From Anaerolineae bacterium (GTDB lineage: Bacteria > Chloroflexota > Anaerolineae > Promineifilales > Promineifilaceae), in NCBI GenBank assembly GCA_030425205.1, contig JAUIAP010000001.1, forward strand, positions 62,001-126,000: a DNA stretch of 64,000 nucleotides, read 5' to 3'. The translations under genes and the position numbers were made by a program. The notes below the pieces were generated by a model, which was not told where the DNA came from, searched no databases, and was given only the letters and a program-made list of their open reading frames with translations. This document shows, in pieces, positions 41,719 through 49,605 of the stretch (positions are counted from its first letter, which is position 1; each line of letters opens with the position of its first letter).

Positions 41719-42612
41719 TTAATTGTTTTCTAGGGGGACAAATCCGAGACTCAAGACAATCGCCTGCCCTTCATCGCCGAGAATCCAGTCGAGATATTCA
41801 AGGACCACCCCATCAGGTTCACCAGCAGTGTACATATAGAGATTGCGGGCAATGGGGTATGTGCCATTCGATGCGCTTTCGACGCTGGGCTTTACAAACC
41901 CAGCGGCAGGATCGCTGGCAAGATTGATGATCTTCTCGTGTGCCTCGTCGACATAGCCAAGACCGTCGTAGCCAATCGCGGCAGGGTTGCGACGCAGTTC
42001 GCTTGTGATCCCAACGGAGGACGGCATTAATAGGGTCTGTGGTGCAAAAATGTCTGTGTTGTCGCTTTCGCCACGTCGCACCACTTCTTCAAGAAAGTAG
42101 ACGTGCGTGCCAGAATTTGTTTCGCGGGAGAGCAGAACAATGTCTTGATCGATGCCGCCAACATCCTGCCAGTTGGTGATACGGCCTGTGTAGATGTCTG
42201 AAAGCTGCGCAATGGTCAAGTCCTGCACAGGATTGTCAGGATGAACGATGACGGCAAGCGCGTCGATGGCGACCACGTGCTCAATCGCTTCAATGCCGTT
42301 GTCGGCCGCCTCATCAAACTCACTTTCCTTCATCGCACGGCTTGCGTTTGCGATATCAACCGTGCCGTTTATCAGCGCGGCGATGCCTGTGCCAGAGCCG
42401 CCTCCCGTGACGGCAATCGAGACACTCGGATCGACTTCGCGATAGCGTTCTGCCCACGCCAGTGCGACGTTGACGAGTGTATCGGAGCCTTTATTTTGAA
42501 TCGAACGTGAAGGTGGGGAATCGCTGGCTTCGGCCGAATTTTCTCCGCCATTGGCACAGCCAAATAGTAGTGTGACCAAAAGTAGCCACAGCCAAATCCT
42601 ATATCTCTCCAT
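41719..42612 (-). CDS. pstS: Phosphate-binding lipoprotein PstS
   Basis: 297 residues. Type II signal peptide with lipobox LLFGC. The binding protein fold shows SIQNKGSDTLVNVALAWAER, AVTGGGSGTGIAALINGTVD (phosphate-contacting Gly/Ser/Thr loop), DIANASRAMKESE, and SRETNSGTHVYFLEEVV. It captures phosphate outside the membrane for PstCAB. AGAGG lies about 10 nt before the ATG. First gene of the operon, behind a TACAAT -10 (42672-42667, minus) and the TTAACA repeat array. No phoU gene follows in the window. One TCGGCCGA near the start. Confidence 0.95.
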   Translation of the reverse strand: MERYRIWLWLLLVTLLFGCANGGENSAEASDSPPSRSIQNKGSDTLVNVALAWAERYREVDPSVSIAVTGGGSGTGIAALINGTVDIANASRAMKESEFDEAADNGIEAIEHVVAIDALAVIVHPDNPVQDLTIAQLSDIYTGRITNWQDVGGIDQDIVLLSRETNSGTHVYFLEEVVRRGESDNTDIFAPQTLLMPSSVGITSELRRNPAAIGYDGLGYVDEAHEKIINLASDPAAGFVKPSVESASNGTYPIARNLYMYTAGEPDGVVLEYLDWILGDEGQAIVLSLGFVPLENN

Positions 42613-42666
42613 TCAATGAACCTCTTTCTCAACCTGATATGATGATCTAAATCTTCCAACTTACAT

Positions 42667-42751
42667 ATTGTAGGTGAATTGAGGCGATAGTCTGTTAACA
42701 GCGTGTTAAGGATGTTAACAGCTCATTAAATATGTTAACATCGCGTTAACG
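42667..42751 (-). promoter_or_regulatory. Pho-box-like direct repeat array and pstS promoter
   Basis: TTAA-core hexamers start at 42695, 42706, 42715, 42726, 42735 and 42746: three pairs, each TTAACA-N5-TTAA, with an exact 20-bp period. The 11-bp within-pair spacing matches PhoP/PhoB-type operators (TTAACA in Bacillus PhoP sites, from memory). The pstS -10 TACAAT (42672-42667, minus) has no -35; the repeat nearest to it occupies that position, as in activator-dependent pho promoters. The array also lies 85 nt upstream of the divergent MBL gene. Confidence 0.8.
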
Positions 42752-42822
42752 GACATGGCGCGAGATTGGTACTGATCTTGTTAGTTTGTGTTTCGATAAT
42801 TTTCCTGCATGACGCACTGTGT

Positions 42823-42828
42823 TAAGAT
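42823..42828 (+). promoter_or_regulatory. -10 box for a leaderless MBL-gene mRNA
   Basis: TAAGAT (42823-42828) ends 7 nt before the ATG at 42836; the transcript would begin at the start codon. Confidence 0.5.
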
Positions 42829-42835
42829 GGCGACT

Positions 42836-43804
42836 ATGCGATCCCCTATTCACATCGAACTTCCCACCCCATTTATGGTCGGCCCTGTCAACACCTTTCT
42901 GCTCAAACAAGATGAGCCAGTCTTAATTGACTGCGGCCTAAACCTGCCTATGACCCACGATGCCCTCACCGCTGGATTGGCACAACATGATCTGCAAGTT
43001 AGCGACATCAAGCACATCGTGATTACGCACGCCCATGTCGATCACATGGGAGCCGCAAACTGGATTTGCGAGCGCAGTGATGCGGAAGTCTGGGTCTCTG
43101 ACCTCGTTTATGATTGGGCGATTGACATTACAGAGATGTGGGAAGATCGCGTTGGATTTATGTCAGAGATTGTGGCGAAGACGGGATTATCGGCCGAAGA
43201 TCAACAAAACGTCCTGAGCTACTTTCGCAGCGTGCCAGAGCTGTGGGACAGCGTTCCCAGCGAGCGATTGCGCAAATTTTCGCTTGATGACGTGCTAGAG
43301 ATGGGAGGCGGTCAGTGGCAAGTCCTGCATCTGCCCGGACACGCCACCCACCAAACGGGATTTTGGAATGCCGAAAACGGTTGGCTATTTTCGGCCGATT
43401 GTCTGCTCCCTCGTACCCCCGTTCCCGTCATCGAATTTGATCAGGACGTTCCAACGCAACGCTCGCTCGGCTTGCCCCTACACCTCAAGTCGCTCGAACG
43501 CCTCGCCGCGCTACCTGTCAACTGCGTCTTTCCCGGACATGGAGAGCCATTTGGTGACCATCGTGGGGTAATTGCATCACAGATCGGCCGAATTCAGCGG
43601 CGCAAAGAACAATGTTTCGACCATGTTGCCGCAGGGGTCGACACCCTCCCCGCCCTCACCGACAAAATGTATGGTCACTATCCCTCTGCTGGTCGCTTTA
43701 CAGGTCTTAGCACCATTGTTGGATACCTCGACTTACTGCGCGCCGAAAATCGTGTCGTCGAAAACGAAGTTGACGGTGTTTGGCATTACTCGCTACAGGC
43801 ATAA
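42836..43804 (+). CDS. MBL-fold metallo-hydrolase, glyoxalase II/RNase Z superfamily
   Basis: 322 residues. The metal site HAHVDHMGAANW (HxHxDH), LHLPGHATHQTGFW, LFSADCLLP and CVFPGHGEPFGDH give the full ligand set. A C-terminal helical tail (from GRIQRRKEQCFDHVAAG) is typical of the MBL group with BLACT-like winged helix (LACTB2 relatives), which may act on CoA or RNA. The start at 42836 (MRSPIHIELP) fits the family; an upstream ATG at 42809 only adds residues that overlap the promoter. Divergent from pstS; phosphate control is possible because of the shared repeats. Three TCGGCCGA copies. Confidence 0.85.
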   Translation: MRSPIHIELPTPFMVGPVNTFLLKQDEPVLIDCGLNLPMTHDALTAGLAQHDLQVSDIKHIVITHAHVDHMGAANWICERSDAEVWVSDLVYDWAIDITEMWEDRVGFMSEIVAKTGLSAEDQQNVLSYFRSVPELWDSVPSERLRKFSLDDVLEMGGGQWQVLHLPGHATHQTGFWNAENGWLFSADCLLPRTPVPVIEFDQDVPTQRSLGLPLHLKSLERLAALPVNCVFPGHGEPFGDHRGVIASQIGRIQRRKEQCFDHVAAGVDTLPALTDKMYGHYPSAGRFTGLSTIVGYLDLLRAENRVVENEVDGVWHYSLQA

Positions 43805-43830
43805 AAAAAGACGGAGCTTGCGCCCCGTCT
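43802..43830 (-). terminator. Hairpin ending the zinc-peptidase gene
   Basis: AGACGG (43809-43814) pairs with CCGTCT (43825-43830); on the minus strand the T-run (43809-43803) follows. It lies between convergent genes ending at 43804 and 43855. Confidence 0.75.
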
Positions 43831-43854
43831 CTCTCATTTAGCATACGCTTGTTT

Positions 43855-44895
43855 CTAGCGGAATCCGTCTATACACGTCTGTGCATTGGTGTTCAATCCA
43901 TGATTGAATGCTGCCAAACGCTCGTTACCCGTGCCATGTGCGCCGGGATGGTTGTATGGTGCATCAGGGTTGATCTGGTCATCCCCAATTGAGAAGAAAA
44001 GATCGCGTGCAAGCTGGACGTCCTGCGCGTTGATCAAGCCAAGATTGAGCTCATGCGTTGTGTATGATCCTGCCATACAGTCTGCCTGCAACTCAATTTG
44101 GCGCAATCCGGGCAACTGTCCGTACAGATTGAGTTGATCCTGAATAAAGTGACCCCACTCATGGGCAAGGACACCCACAGCTGCATACACGCCAAAATCG
44201 ACCGTCACTTCTTCCAACAGGCGCAAGTCGATGAAAATCGCGTCCATTGCTGGGATGTAGAAGGCGTTTGGTGGGTCATCGGGGTGACCGCGATAGGTTT
44301 GTACGATTCCAGGCGGACGGTAGTTAACACCGCGCTGCTTCAATTCAGCTTGCCAGAAGGTTTGCAATATTTCAACCGCTTGGTCGATACGTGCCTCAAC
44401 GCCAGCTTGGTCAAATGCAGGAGGGGTTGGCGAGTCGTCAGGCACAGGTTGCGGCGCAGGAGCGGGGGCATTGCCGTCTCCACCCGTCGCGCAAGGCGGC
44501 CATGGGCCCGATTTCGGAATAACACATTCTTCTGCACTGCCACCCGTATTTCCGCCACTACTACCACCCGTTGCACAGGGTGGCCATGGGCCTGAATCTG
44601 GAATCACGCAGTCATCTGCACTACCGCCATTGTTTCCGTCTGTTGCACAGGGTGGCCATGGGCCTGAGTCTGGAATCACGCAATCATCTGATGAATTGCC
44701 ACTGTTCCCCTGCTGCTGGCAACGTTCATACTCTTCCTGTTTCTGTTCGTCCCATGGGCCATCAAAGTAGCCGGGCTGGTTACAAACATCGTCTTGGGCG
44801 GCAACATAGCCTGTATTGCTGACTGCAAACGTGAGCAGCAAGCAAAAGGCAGCGAGGCCAAGAACCCACTTTAAAATCGATCCTCGTTGTGACAT
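43855..44895 (-). CDS. Secreted neutral zinc metallopeptidase with Cys-bounded tandem repeats
   Basis: 346 residues. Start at 44895 (MSQRGSILKW) with AAAGGA upstream; a signal peptide follows (LGLAAFCLLLTFAVSNTGYV). Residues about 65-150 hold three near-identical units around CVIPDSGPWPPCAT separated by Gly/Asn/Ser linkers (DNA repeats at 44480-44690). After a Pro-rich linker comes the zinc domain: VLAHEWGHFIQDQLNL (HExxH) and LQADCMAGSYTTHELNLG with the distal Glu ligand, as in the YpfJ/putative neutral zinc metallopeptidase family. Probably exported; substrate unknown. Terminated by the hairpin at 43802. Confidence 0.85.
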   Translation of the reverse strand: MSQRGSILKWVLGLAAFCLLLTFAVSNTGYVAAQDDVCNQPGYFDGPWDEQKQEEYERCQQQGNSGNSSDDCVIPDSGPWPPCATDGNNGGSADDCVIPDSGPWPPCATGGSSGGNTGGSAEECVIPKSGPWPPCATGGDGNAPAPAPQPVPDDSPTPPAFDQAGVEARIDQAVEILQTFWQAELKQRGVNYRPPGIVQTYRGHPDDPPNAFYIPAMDAIFIDLRLLEEVTVDFGVYAAVGVLAHEWGHFIQDQLNLYGQLPGLRQIELQADCMAGSYTTHELNLGLINAQDVQLARDLFFSIGDDQINPDAPYNHPGAHGTGNERLAAFNHGLNTNAQTCIDGFR

Positions 44896-45190
44896 TATCT
44901 GTTCCTTTATGAAATACTGGCAAAAAAAGCCTTTTGTTGACTGTGGTGCTGAGATTCGGCCGAAAACGCTCAACCGTAAAACGCGACCAATGCGCCCTAG
45001 TATACGAACTTCTAAGCCAGAATAACAGGGATAAAACGTGTAAAACAGCTATATTTATGGGGTTTACTAAGGTGAAATAGCATTTCAGCAAATCAGCGAT
45101 AGAGCAGCATGGTTGCTGAATATGCGGCATACTGATAAGCTGAAAATCAGCGTGCCGATACGCGAAATACATGCAAACAGGGCAAAGATA

Positions 45191-45982
45191 ATGCAAAAAT
45201 TTTCAGACAAAGTGGCGTTGGTGACAGGTTCAGGGCGCGGAATCGGCCGATCTATCGCGTTAAAATTAGCCAGCGAAGGAGCGGATATCGTCGTCAACTT
45301 CTTTCGCAATCGAGAGCCAGCCGAACAGACGGCCGATGAGATTCGCGCATTGGGACGCCGCGCCCTTGTCGTCAAGGCCAATGTGGGCGAACTCGACCAG
45401 TTGGAAAGGTTGTTTGACGCAACGGTAGAACAGTTCGGCGGTCTTGACATTCTCGTTCACAACGCGGCTAGTGGCTATAACCGCCCCGCCATGCAGCAAA
45501 AACCGCGCGGCTGGGAGTGGACGATGAACATCAATGCCCGCTCACTACTCTTTGAGGCACAACACGCCGCGCCGCTGATGCGGGAACGTGGTGGCGGCAC
45601 GATTATTGCGCTGTCGAGTTTGGGATCGGTGCGCGTACTGCCCGACTATGTCGTTGTTGGCGCGTCAAAGGCGGCGATTGAATCACTTGTACGCTATCTC
45701 GCCGTCGAGCTCGCCCCTGATAACATCAACGTCAACGCCGTTGCGCCCGGTGTCGTCCAGACGGAAGCCCTCGAACGCTTCGCGGCCTATCGGGAGGCGA
45801 ATGATGGCGAACAAGACGTGCTGGCAAAACTGGCGGAGGCAACACCGACTGGGCGTTTGGCAACGACGGAAGAGGTCGCAGAACTCGTTGCGTTTCTTTG
45901 CACGCCCGCCGCAAAAATGATCTGTGGACAGACCATTGTGATGGATGGCGGACAGTCGCTCGTGTGGGGGCAAAGTGGATAA
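45191..45982 (+). CDS. fabL: Enoyl-ACP reductase III (FabL-like SDR)
   Basis: 263 residues of the SDR family. Cofactor loop VTGSGRGIGRSIALKL, NAG-type HNAASGYNRPAM, catalytic Ser in SSLGSVRVLPDY, and Tyr-x6-Lys (YVVVGASK) rather than the usual Tyr-x3-Lys. This spacing and RYLAVELAPDNINVNAVAPG plus GQTIVMDGG match FabL, which reduces enoyl-ACP with NADPH in the last step of fatty-acid elongation. Start at 45191 (MQKFSDKVAL); the longer frame from 45113 lacks support. It overlaps the next gene by 8 nt. One TCGGCCGA at 45243 sits in the cofactor loop (GIGRSI). Confidence 0.88.
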   Translation: MQKFSDKVALVTGSGRGIGRSIALKLASEGADIVVNFFRNREPAEQTADEIRALGRRALVVKANVGELDQLERLFDATVEQFGGLDILVHNAASGYNRPAMQQKPRGWEWTMNINARSLLFEAQHAAPLMRERGGGTIIALSSLGSVRVLPDYVVVGASKAAIESLVRYLAVELAPDNINVNAVAPGVVQTEALERFAAYREANDGEQDVLAKLAEATPTGRLATTEEVAELVAFLCTPAAKMICGQTIVMDGGQSLVWGQSG

Positions 45983-46769
45983 AACGGTGATCGATCAAAT
46001 CGGCCGAAAAATCAGCGTCCCCGCCCCGCCCCAGCGCGTTATCTCGCTCGTTCCCAGTCTGACGGAGCTGCTGATCGATTTAGGCGTTGCCGTGATCGGC
46101 CGAACAAAATTCTGCATTCATCCCGCCGCAGTCGTCGCCGATATCCCCATTATCGGTGGCACAAAAGAGGTCAACTTTGCGCGTATCCACGCACTCAATC
46201 CCGACCTGATCATCGGCAATAAAGAGGAAAATACGCAGGAGATCGTCGCAACACTCGAACCCCATTTTGCCGTCTATCTCACCGACGTTCGCACCGTTTC
46301 TGACGCGCTGACGATGATTTCAGAGATCGGAATCGTGGTTGGAAAGCAGGCTGAGGCACAGGCATTGCGGGCTGAAATCGTGGCAGGCTTTGCAACTATC
46401 CCGCACGCGACACCACCACATCGCGTCGCCTACTTCATCTGGCGCAATCCGTGGATGGTCGTCGGTGGCGACACGTTTATCAACGATATGTTGACGTTGG
46501 CAGGGTTTGAGAATGTGTTTGCAGCACGCACGGAGAGCCGTTATCCAATGGTGACAGTAGAAGAGATCGCAGCCGCACAGCCAGATACGCTACTCTTTTC
46601 AACGGAGCCATATCCGTTTGAGCAGGTGCGTTTTCGGCGTGAGTTAGAGGAACGATTTCCAGCGATGCAGTCGCTCGTCGTGGATGGTGAATTGTTTTCT
46701 TGGTATGGCAGTCGGTTGAAGTTATCGGCCGATTACGTTCGCCAACTTTCACAAAATGTCCGCAATTGA
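45975..46769 (+). CDS. Helical-backbone metal receptor/cobalamin-binding protein (BtuF-like), cytosolic
   Basis: About 264 residues of the ABC type III binding-protein fold (BtuF/FhuD-like): RVISLVPSLTELLIDLGVAV, VIGRTKFCIHPAAV, IPIIGGTKEVNFARIHALNP and DLIIGNKEEN are the family pattern, and the C-lobe has VAYFIWRNPWMVVGGDTFIN. No signal peptide is present, so it may be a cytosolic vitamin B12 carrier or lack export. GTG at 45975 overlaps the fabL stop; ATG 45945 would overlap much more. Convergent with the CYTH gene; their ends overlap by 21 nt. Three TCGGCCGA copies. Confidence 0.8.
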   Translation: MDKTVIDQIGRKISVPAPPQRVISLVPSLTELLIDLGVAVIGRTKFCIHPAAVVADIPIIGGTKEVNFARIHALNPDLIIGNKEENTQEIVATLEPHFAVYLTDVRTVSDALTMISEIGIVVGKQAEAQALRAEIVAGFATIPHATPPHRVAYFIWRNPWMVVGGDTFINDMLTLAGFENVFAARTESRYPMVTVEEIAAAQPDTLLFSTEPYPFEQVRFRRELEERFPAMQSLVVDGELFSWYGSRLKLSADYVRQLSQNVRN

Positions 46770-47342
46770 GATGGCGCAATTTTCGAAATTGGCAAAGGTC
46801 AAATCCTGAATTTCCAACCCATGATGGGCATTGAGTTCTGCCAAGAGGCCAAGATAGTTGGTGATAATGCGTGCATCCCAGTCGAGGTCGAGTTGTTCAG
46901 CAAGGGCGCGAATCCCTTCTTCTGTGCCTTCCAATTCGATAAAATCCCCATACGGCATCTCGTCCAAAACGATTTCGACATCGCCGAGTTGGAACGTTTC
47001 GCGGTACTTCTCATAGGTTTGGCGTGGCGCGAAGCCGATCCGCTGGAGCAGTAGATCGGCCGAATCAAAGTCCCCCACCTCAAACTCGATCTCTTCACGC
47101 ACCCGCGCCTGTGCCGCACTGATGTCGGTGTTGGGTGGAATCCCCTTAAACGTCATCTTCGCTTTTTTATCCTGACGCAAACGCAACATCGCACCGCGGG
47201 CAATCAAGCCATCCCACGCATTGTCATAGCGAATGTTGCGCTCATAGACGCGCTCTTTTTTGAGCGCGCCTCCTGCCGCAATGACGCGCTCTCGCACGCT
47301 TGCCAATTCTGATACATAAAATTTGACTTCGATTTCAAGCAT
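46749..47342 (-). CDS. CYTH-domain protein (class IV adenylate cyclase/thiamine-triphosphatase-like)
   Basis: 197 residues. LEIEVKFYV gives the ExExK signature of the CYTH tunnel, followed by ERNIRYDNAW, MLRLRQDKKAKMTFKG (basic triphosphate-binding residues), REEIEFEVGD, EKYRETFQLGDVEIVLDEMP and GDFIELEG. CYTH enzymes bind organic or inorganic triphosphates; CyaB-type cyclase or triphosphatase activity both fit. ATG at 47342 has no Shine-Dalgarno. It runs in the same direction as the carboxylase genes upstream, 38 nt after the BCCP gene. One TCGGCCGA. Confidence 0.85.
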   Translation of the reverse strand: MLEIEVKFYVSELASVRERVIAAGGALKKERVYERNIRYDNAWDGLIARGAMLRLRQDKKAKMTFKGIPPNTDISAAQARVREEIEFEVGDFDSADLLLQRIGFAPRQTYEKYRETFQLGDVEIVLDEMPYGDFIELEGTEEGIRALAEQLDLDWDARIITNYLGLLAELNAHHGLEIQDLTFANFENCAISIADIL

Positions 47343-47380
47343 GAATAATTTGCAGGACAGGCTGTCCCTAAATGATAAGG

Positions 47381-47890
47381 CTATTCGACATCACCAACGG
47401 TGACAAGCTTTTGACCCTTCTCAACAGATGCGGCCGCTTCCGTTTCAATTTTTAAGACAACGCCAGCGCGGGGTGATTTCAATTCGTTTTCCATCTTCAT
47501 CGACTCAAGGATAACGAGCGTCTGCCCCTTCTCGACTTCCTGCCCAACTTCAACAGGCACGGCAATGATCAAACCGGGCATCGGCGACTTGACGGTCACT
47601 TCGCCCATGTTTGCCTCGGCCGCCTGCTTTGCCTGTGCGACGCGATAGGTCAACTGATCCTGCACCAAAACGGTATGGGCTTCGCCGCCAACGACGACAT
47701 CGTAAGTGTCTTTTTCGGCCGAATTCACCACCACTGCATTAAAGCTGCGGTTGTTCAGAATAAGCGAGGTCGTGTTCTCAGCGACAGAATCAGACTTGAT
47801 CTGCATCACCTCGCCATTTACCAGCACAGTGCCATCTCTAGCAACTTCAATCTCAAGAATTTGTTCGTCAATTGTTGCGTAATATTTCAT
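47381..47890 (-). CDS. Biotin carboxyl carrier domain protein of an acyl-CoA carboxylase
   Basis: 169 residues. The C-terminal ~75 residues form a biotinyl domain: VKSPMPGLIIAVPVEVGQEV, biotinyl Lys in ILESMKMENELKSPRAG, and VEKGQKLVTVGD. The N-terminal ~90 residues are a separate beta-rich region as in the carrier part of propionyl- or acetyl-CoA carboxylase alpha chains. Here carrier and biotin carboxylase are split into two genes. ATG at 47890 (MKYYATIDEQ). 42 nt after the biotin carboxylase gene in the same operon. No carboxyltransferase gene is in the window. One TCGGCCGA. Confidence 0.92.
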   Translation of the reverse strand: MKYYATIDEQILEIEVARDGTVLVNGEVMQIKSDSVAENTTSLILNNRSFNAVVVNSAEKDTYDVVVGGEAHTVLVQDQLTYRVAQAKQAAEANMGEVTVKSPMPGLIIAVPVEVGQEVEKGQTLVILESMKMENELKSPRAGVVLKIETEAAASVEKGQKLVTVGDVE

Positions 47891-47932
47891 CAATTAATGC
47901 TACTAAGTCCCGCGAGAGCTTAGTTTATGTAT

Positions 47933-49435
47933 CTATGCTCTACCAAATGTCTTCCAAGTTGTGCGACCGCTCTGTCTCTGCGTTGGCTGCTGTCCATTTG
48001 AACCTGAACCCGTGCGATTGTGCGTCGCCAACACGGCTGCGACGGCGGCGGCAACCTGCTCTTGCCGCTCGTAGGTGTCCATCGTGAACTGTTTCTCGAC
48101 ATAGGAGGTGTCGAATGCGCCCGAGCGAAAATCAGGATTGTGCAGCATGTGACGATGGAATGGGATGTTTGTGATGACCCCAGTAATTTGATATTCATCC
48201 AACGCACGCAGCGTGCGCGCAATCGCTTCATCGCGGGTTGCCCCATAACAAATCAACTTGCTAATCATTGGATCGTAGTATGGCGTGATCTCATAGCCAG
48301 CAAACACACCCGTATCGACCCGCACGCCACCCCCTGTCGGTAGTTCGATATGGGTCAATTTACCTGTCGATGGCATGTAATTGCTGAATGGGTCTTCAGC
48401 GTTGATGCGGCATTCGATTGCCCATCCCTGTGGCACAATTTCCTCTTGCGCCCATGCCAATGGCTCACCCATCGCCGCCTTCAACTGCTCTTTGACCAAA
48501 TCAACCCCGTAGACCAGTTCCGTCACGGGATGCTCGACCTGTAGGCGCGTGTTCATCTCCAAAAAGTAGAAGCTGCCATCATTGTCCATCAAGAATTCGA
48601 TGGTTCCGACCCCAACATAGTTGATCTCTTTTGCAAGCGCAGTGCTGACCGCGCCCATTTGAGCGCGCGTTTCTGGCGTCACGGCGATGGAGGGTGCTTC
48701 CTCAATCAACTTTTGATGACGGCGTTGCAGCGAGCATTCACGTTCGCCAAAGTGGACCGAATTACCGTGCGCGTCGCTCAACAGTTGGATTTCGATGTGT
48801 CGGCCGTTCTGGATCAACTTTTCGAGATAGACAGTGCCATCCCCAAAGGCTGCCGTCGCCTCACGACGTGCGCCAGCAATGGCGGATTCAAGCTGATCGG
48901 CCGAATGCACCGGCCGCATCCCTTTTCCCCCACCGCCAGCACTCGCCTTCACGAGTAGTGGAAATCCAATCTCATGCCCCGCTGCAATAAGCTGCTCATC
49001 GGTGCTGCCCGGCGACGTGCCGGGAACGATGGGAACGCCAGCCGCCTTAGCCGTTTCGCGGGCGGTCTGTTTGTCACCCATAACGGTGATGGCATGGGGG
49101 GGCGGGCCGACGAAGACAAGATTTGCATCATAGCAGGCTTGGGCAAAGTCGGCGCGTTCGGCGAGAAATCCGTAGCCGGGATGGATCGCCTCTGCGCCAG
49201 ACGCTTTGGCGACGTTGAGGAGTTTCTCGACAACGAGGTAGGAATCGGCCGATAATGACCCCCCAATATGATAGGCCTCATCCGCATAGCGCACGTGTGG
49301 GGCCGTGCGATCCGCATCAGAGTAGACGGCGACCGTCTCGATCCCCATGTCCCGACAGCCGCGCATGATCCGCACGGCGATCTCGCCGCGATTGGCGACG
49401 AGCAATTTCTTAAATGGTCGAATGTGTAGGCTCAT
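47933..49435 (-). CDS. accC: Acyl-CoA (acetyl/propionyl) carboxylase, biotin carboxylase subunit
   Basis: 500 residues. ATP-grasp biotin carboxylase: KKLLVANRGEIAVRIMRG, EAIHPGYGFLAERADFA, the ATP loop VKASAGGGGKGMRPV, EKLIQNGRHIEIQLL, FGERECSLQRRHQKLIEEAP and FLEMNTRLQVEHPVTEL with catalytic Glu/Asn/Arg residues. It carboxylates biotin on the neighbouring carrier protein using ATP and bicarbonate. The C-terminal ~35 residues (from LATHNRTGSGSNGQQ) are low-complexity and atypical. ATG at 49435. A 51-codon gene and a VOC gene precede it, suggesting a propionyl-CoA to methylmalonyl-CoA pathway (inference). Two TCGGCCGA copies. Confidence 0.95.
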   Translation of the reverse strand: MSLHIRPFKKLLVANRGEIAVRIMRGCRDMGIETVAVYSDADRTAPHVRYADEAYHIGGSLSADSYLVVEKLLNVAKASGAEAIHPGYGFLAERADFAQACYDANLVFVGPPPHAITVMGDKQTARETAKAAGVPIVPGTSPGSTDEQLIAAGHEIGFPLLVKASAGGGGKGMRPVHSADQLESAIAGARREATAAFGDGTVYLEKLIQNGRHIEIQLLSDAHGNSVHFGERECSLQRRHQKLIEEAPSIAVTPETRAQMGAVSTALAKEINYVGVGTIEFLMDNDGSFYFLEMNTRLQVEHPVTELVYGVDLVKEQLKAAMGEPLAWAQEEIVPQGWAIECRINAEDPFSNYMPSTGKLTHIELPTGGGVRVDTGVFAGYEITPYYDPMISKLICYGATRDEAIARTLRALDEYQITGVITNIPFHRHMLHNPDFRSGAFDTSYVEKQFTMDTYERQEQVAAAVAAVLATHNRTGSGSNGQQPTQRQSGRTTWKTFGRA

Positions 49436-49446
49436 AACGATAGTAA

Positions 49447-49602
49447 TTATGTAGGACGTTTATGTTTGATATTAGGTTCAGGTACGGCCGCATCTTCGAC
49501 CGTCGCAAAAAATTCATTGCCATGCAGGGCTAGATGGTGCAAATAGGCTGCGCTGGGATGCTGCACGGCATCAATGGCGTCTGTTAACTGACTATGGGAC
49601 AC
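49447..49602 (-). CDS. Small 51-residue protein in the carboxylase operon (candidate)
   Basis: An open frame from GTG at 49602 to TAA at 49449-49447 fills the gap between the VOC gene and accC: it starts 3 nt after the VOC stop and ends 11 nt before the accC ATG. The peptide runs MSHSQLTDAIDAVQHPSAAY (start as Met) and then LHHLALHGNEFFATVEDAAV, with a basic end. It has no cysteines or membrane helix. The tight packing is the main argument that it is real. Position recalls small accessory (epsilon-like) subunits of some acyl-CoA carboxylases, but I see no sequence resemblance. Confidence 0.45.
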   Translation of the reverse strand: MSHSQLTDAIDAVQHPSAAYLHHLALHGNEFFATVEDAAVPEPNIKHKRPT

Positions 49603-49605
49603 GGG

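Noticed and set aside
43802..43830. Terminator of the plus-strand MBL gene
   Set aside because: The T-run is only on the minus-strand side, so it serves the convergent peptidase gene; plus-strand termination is uncertain.
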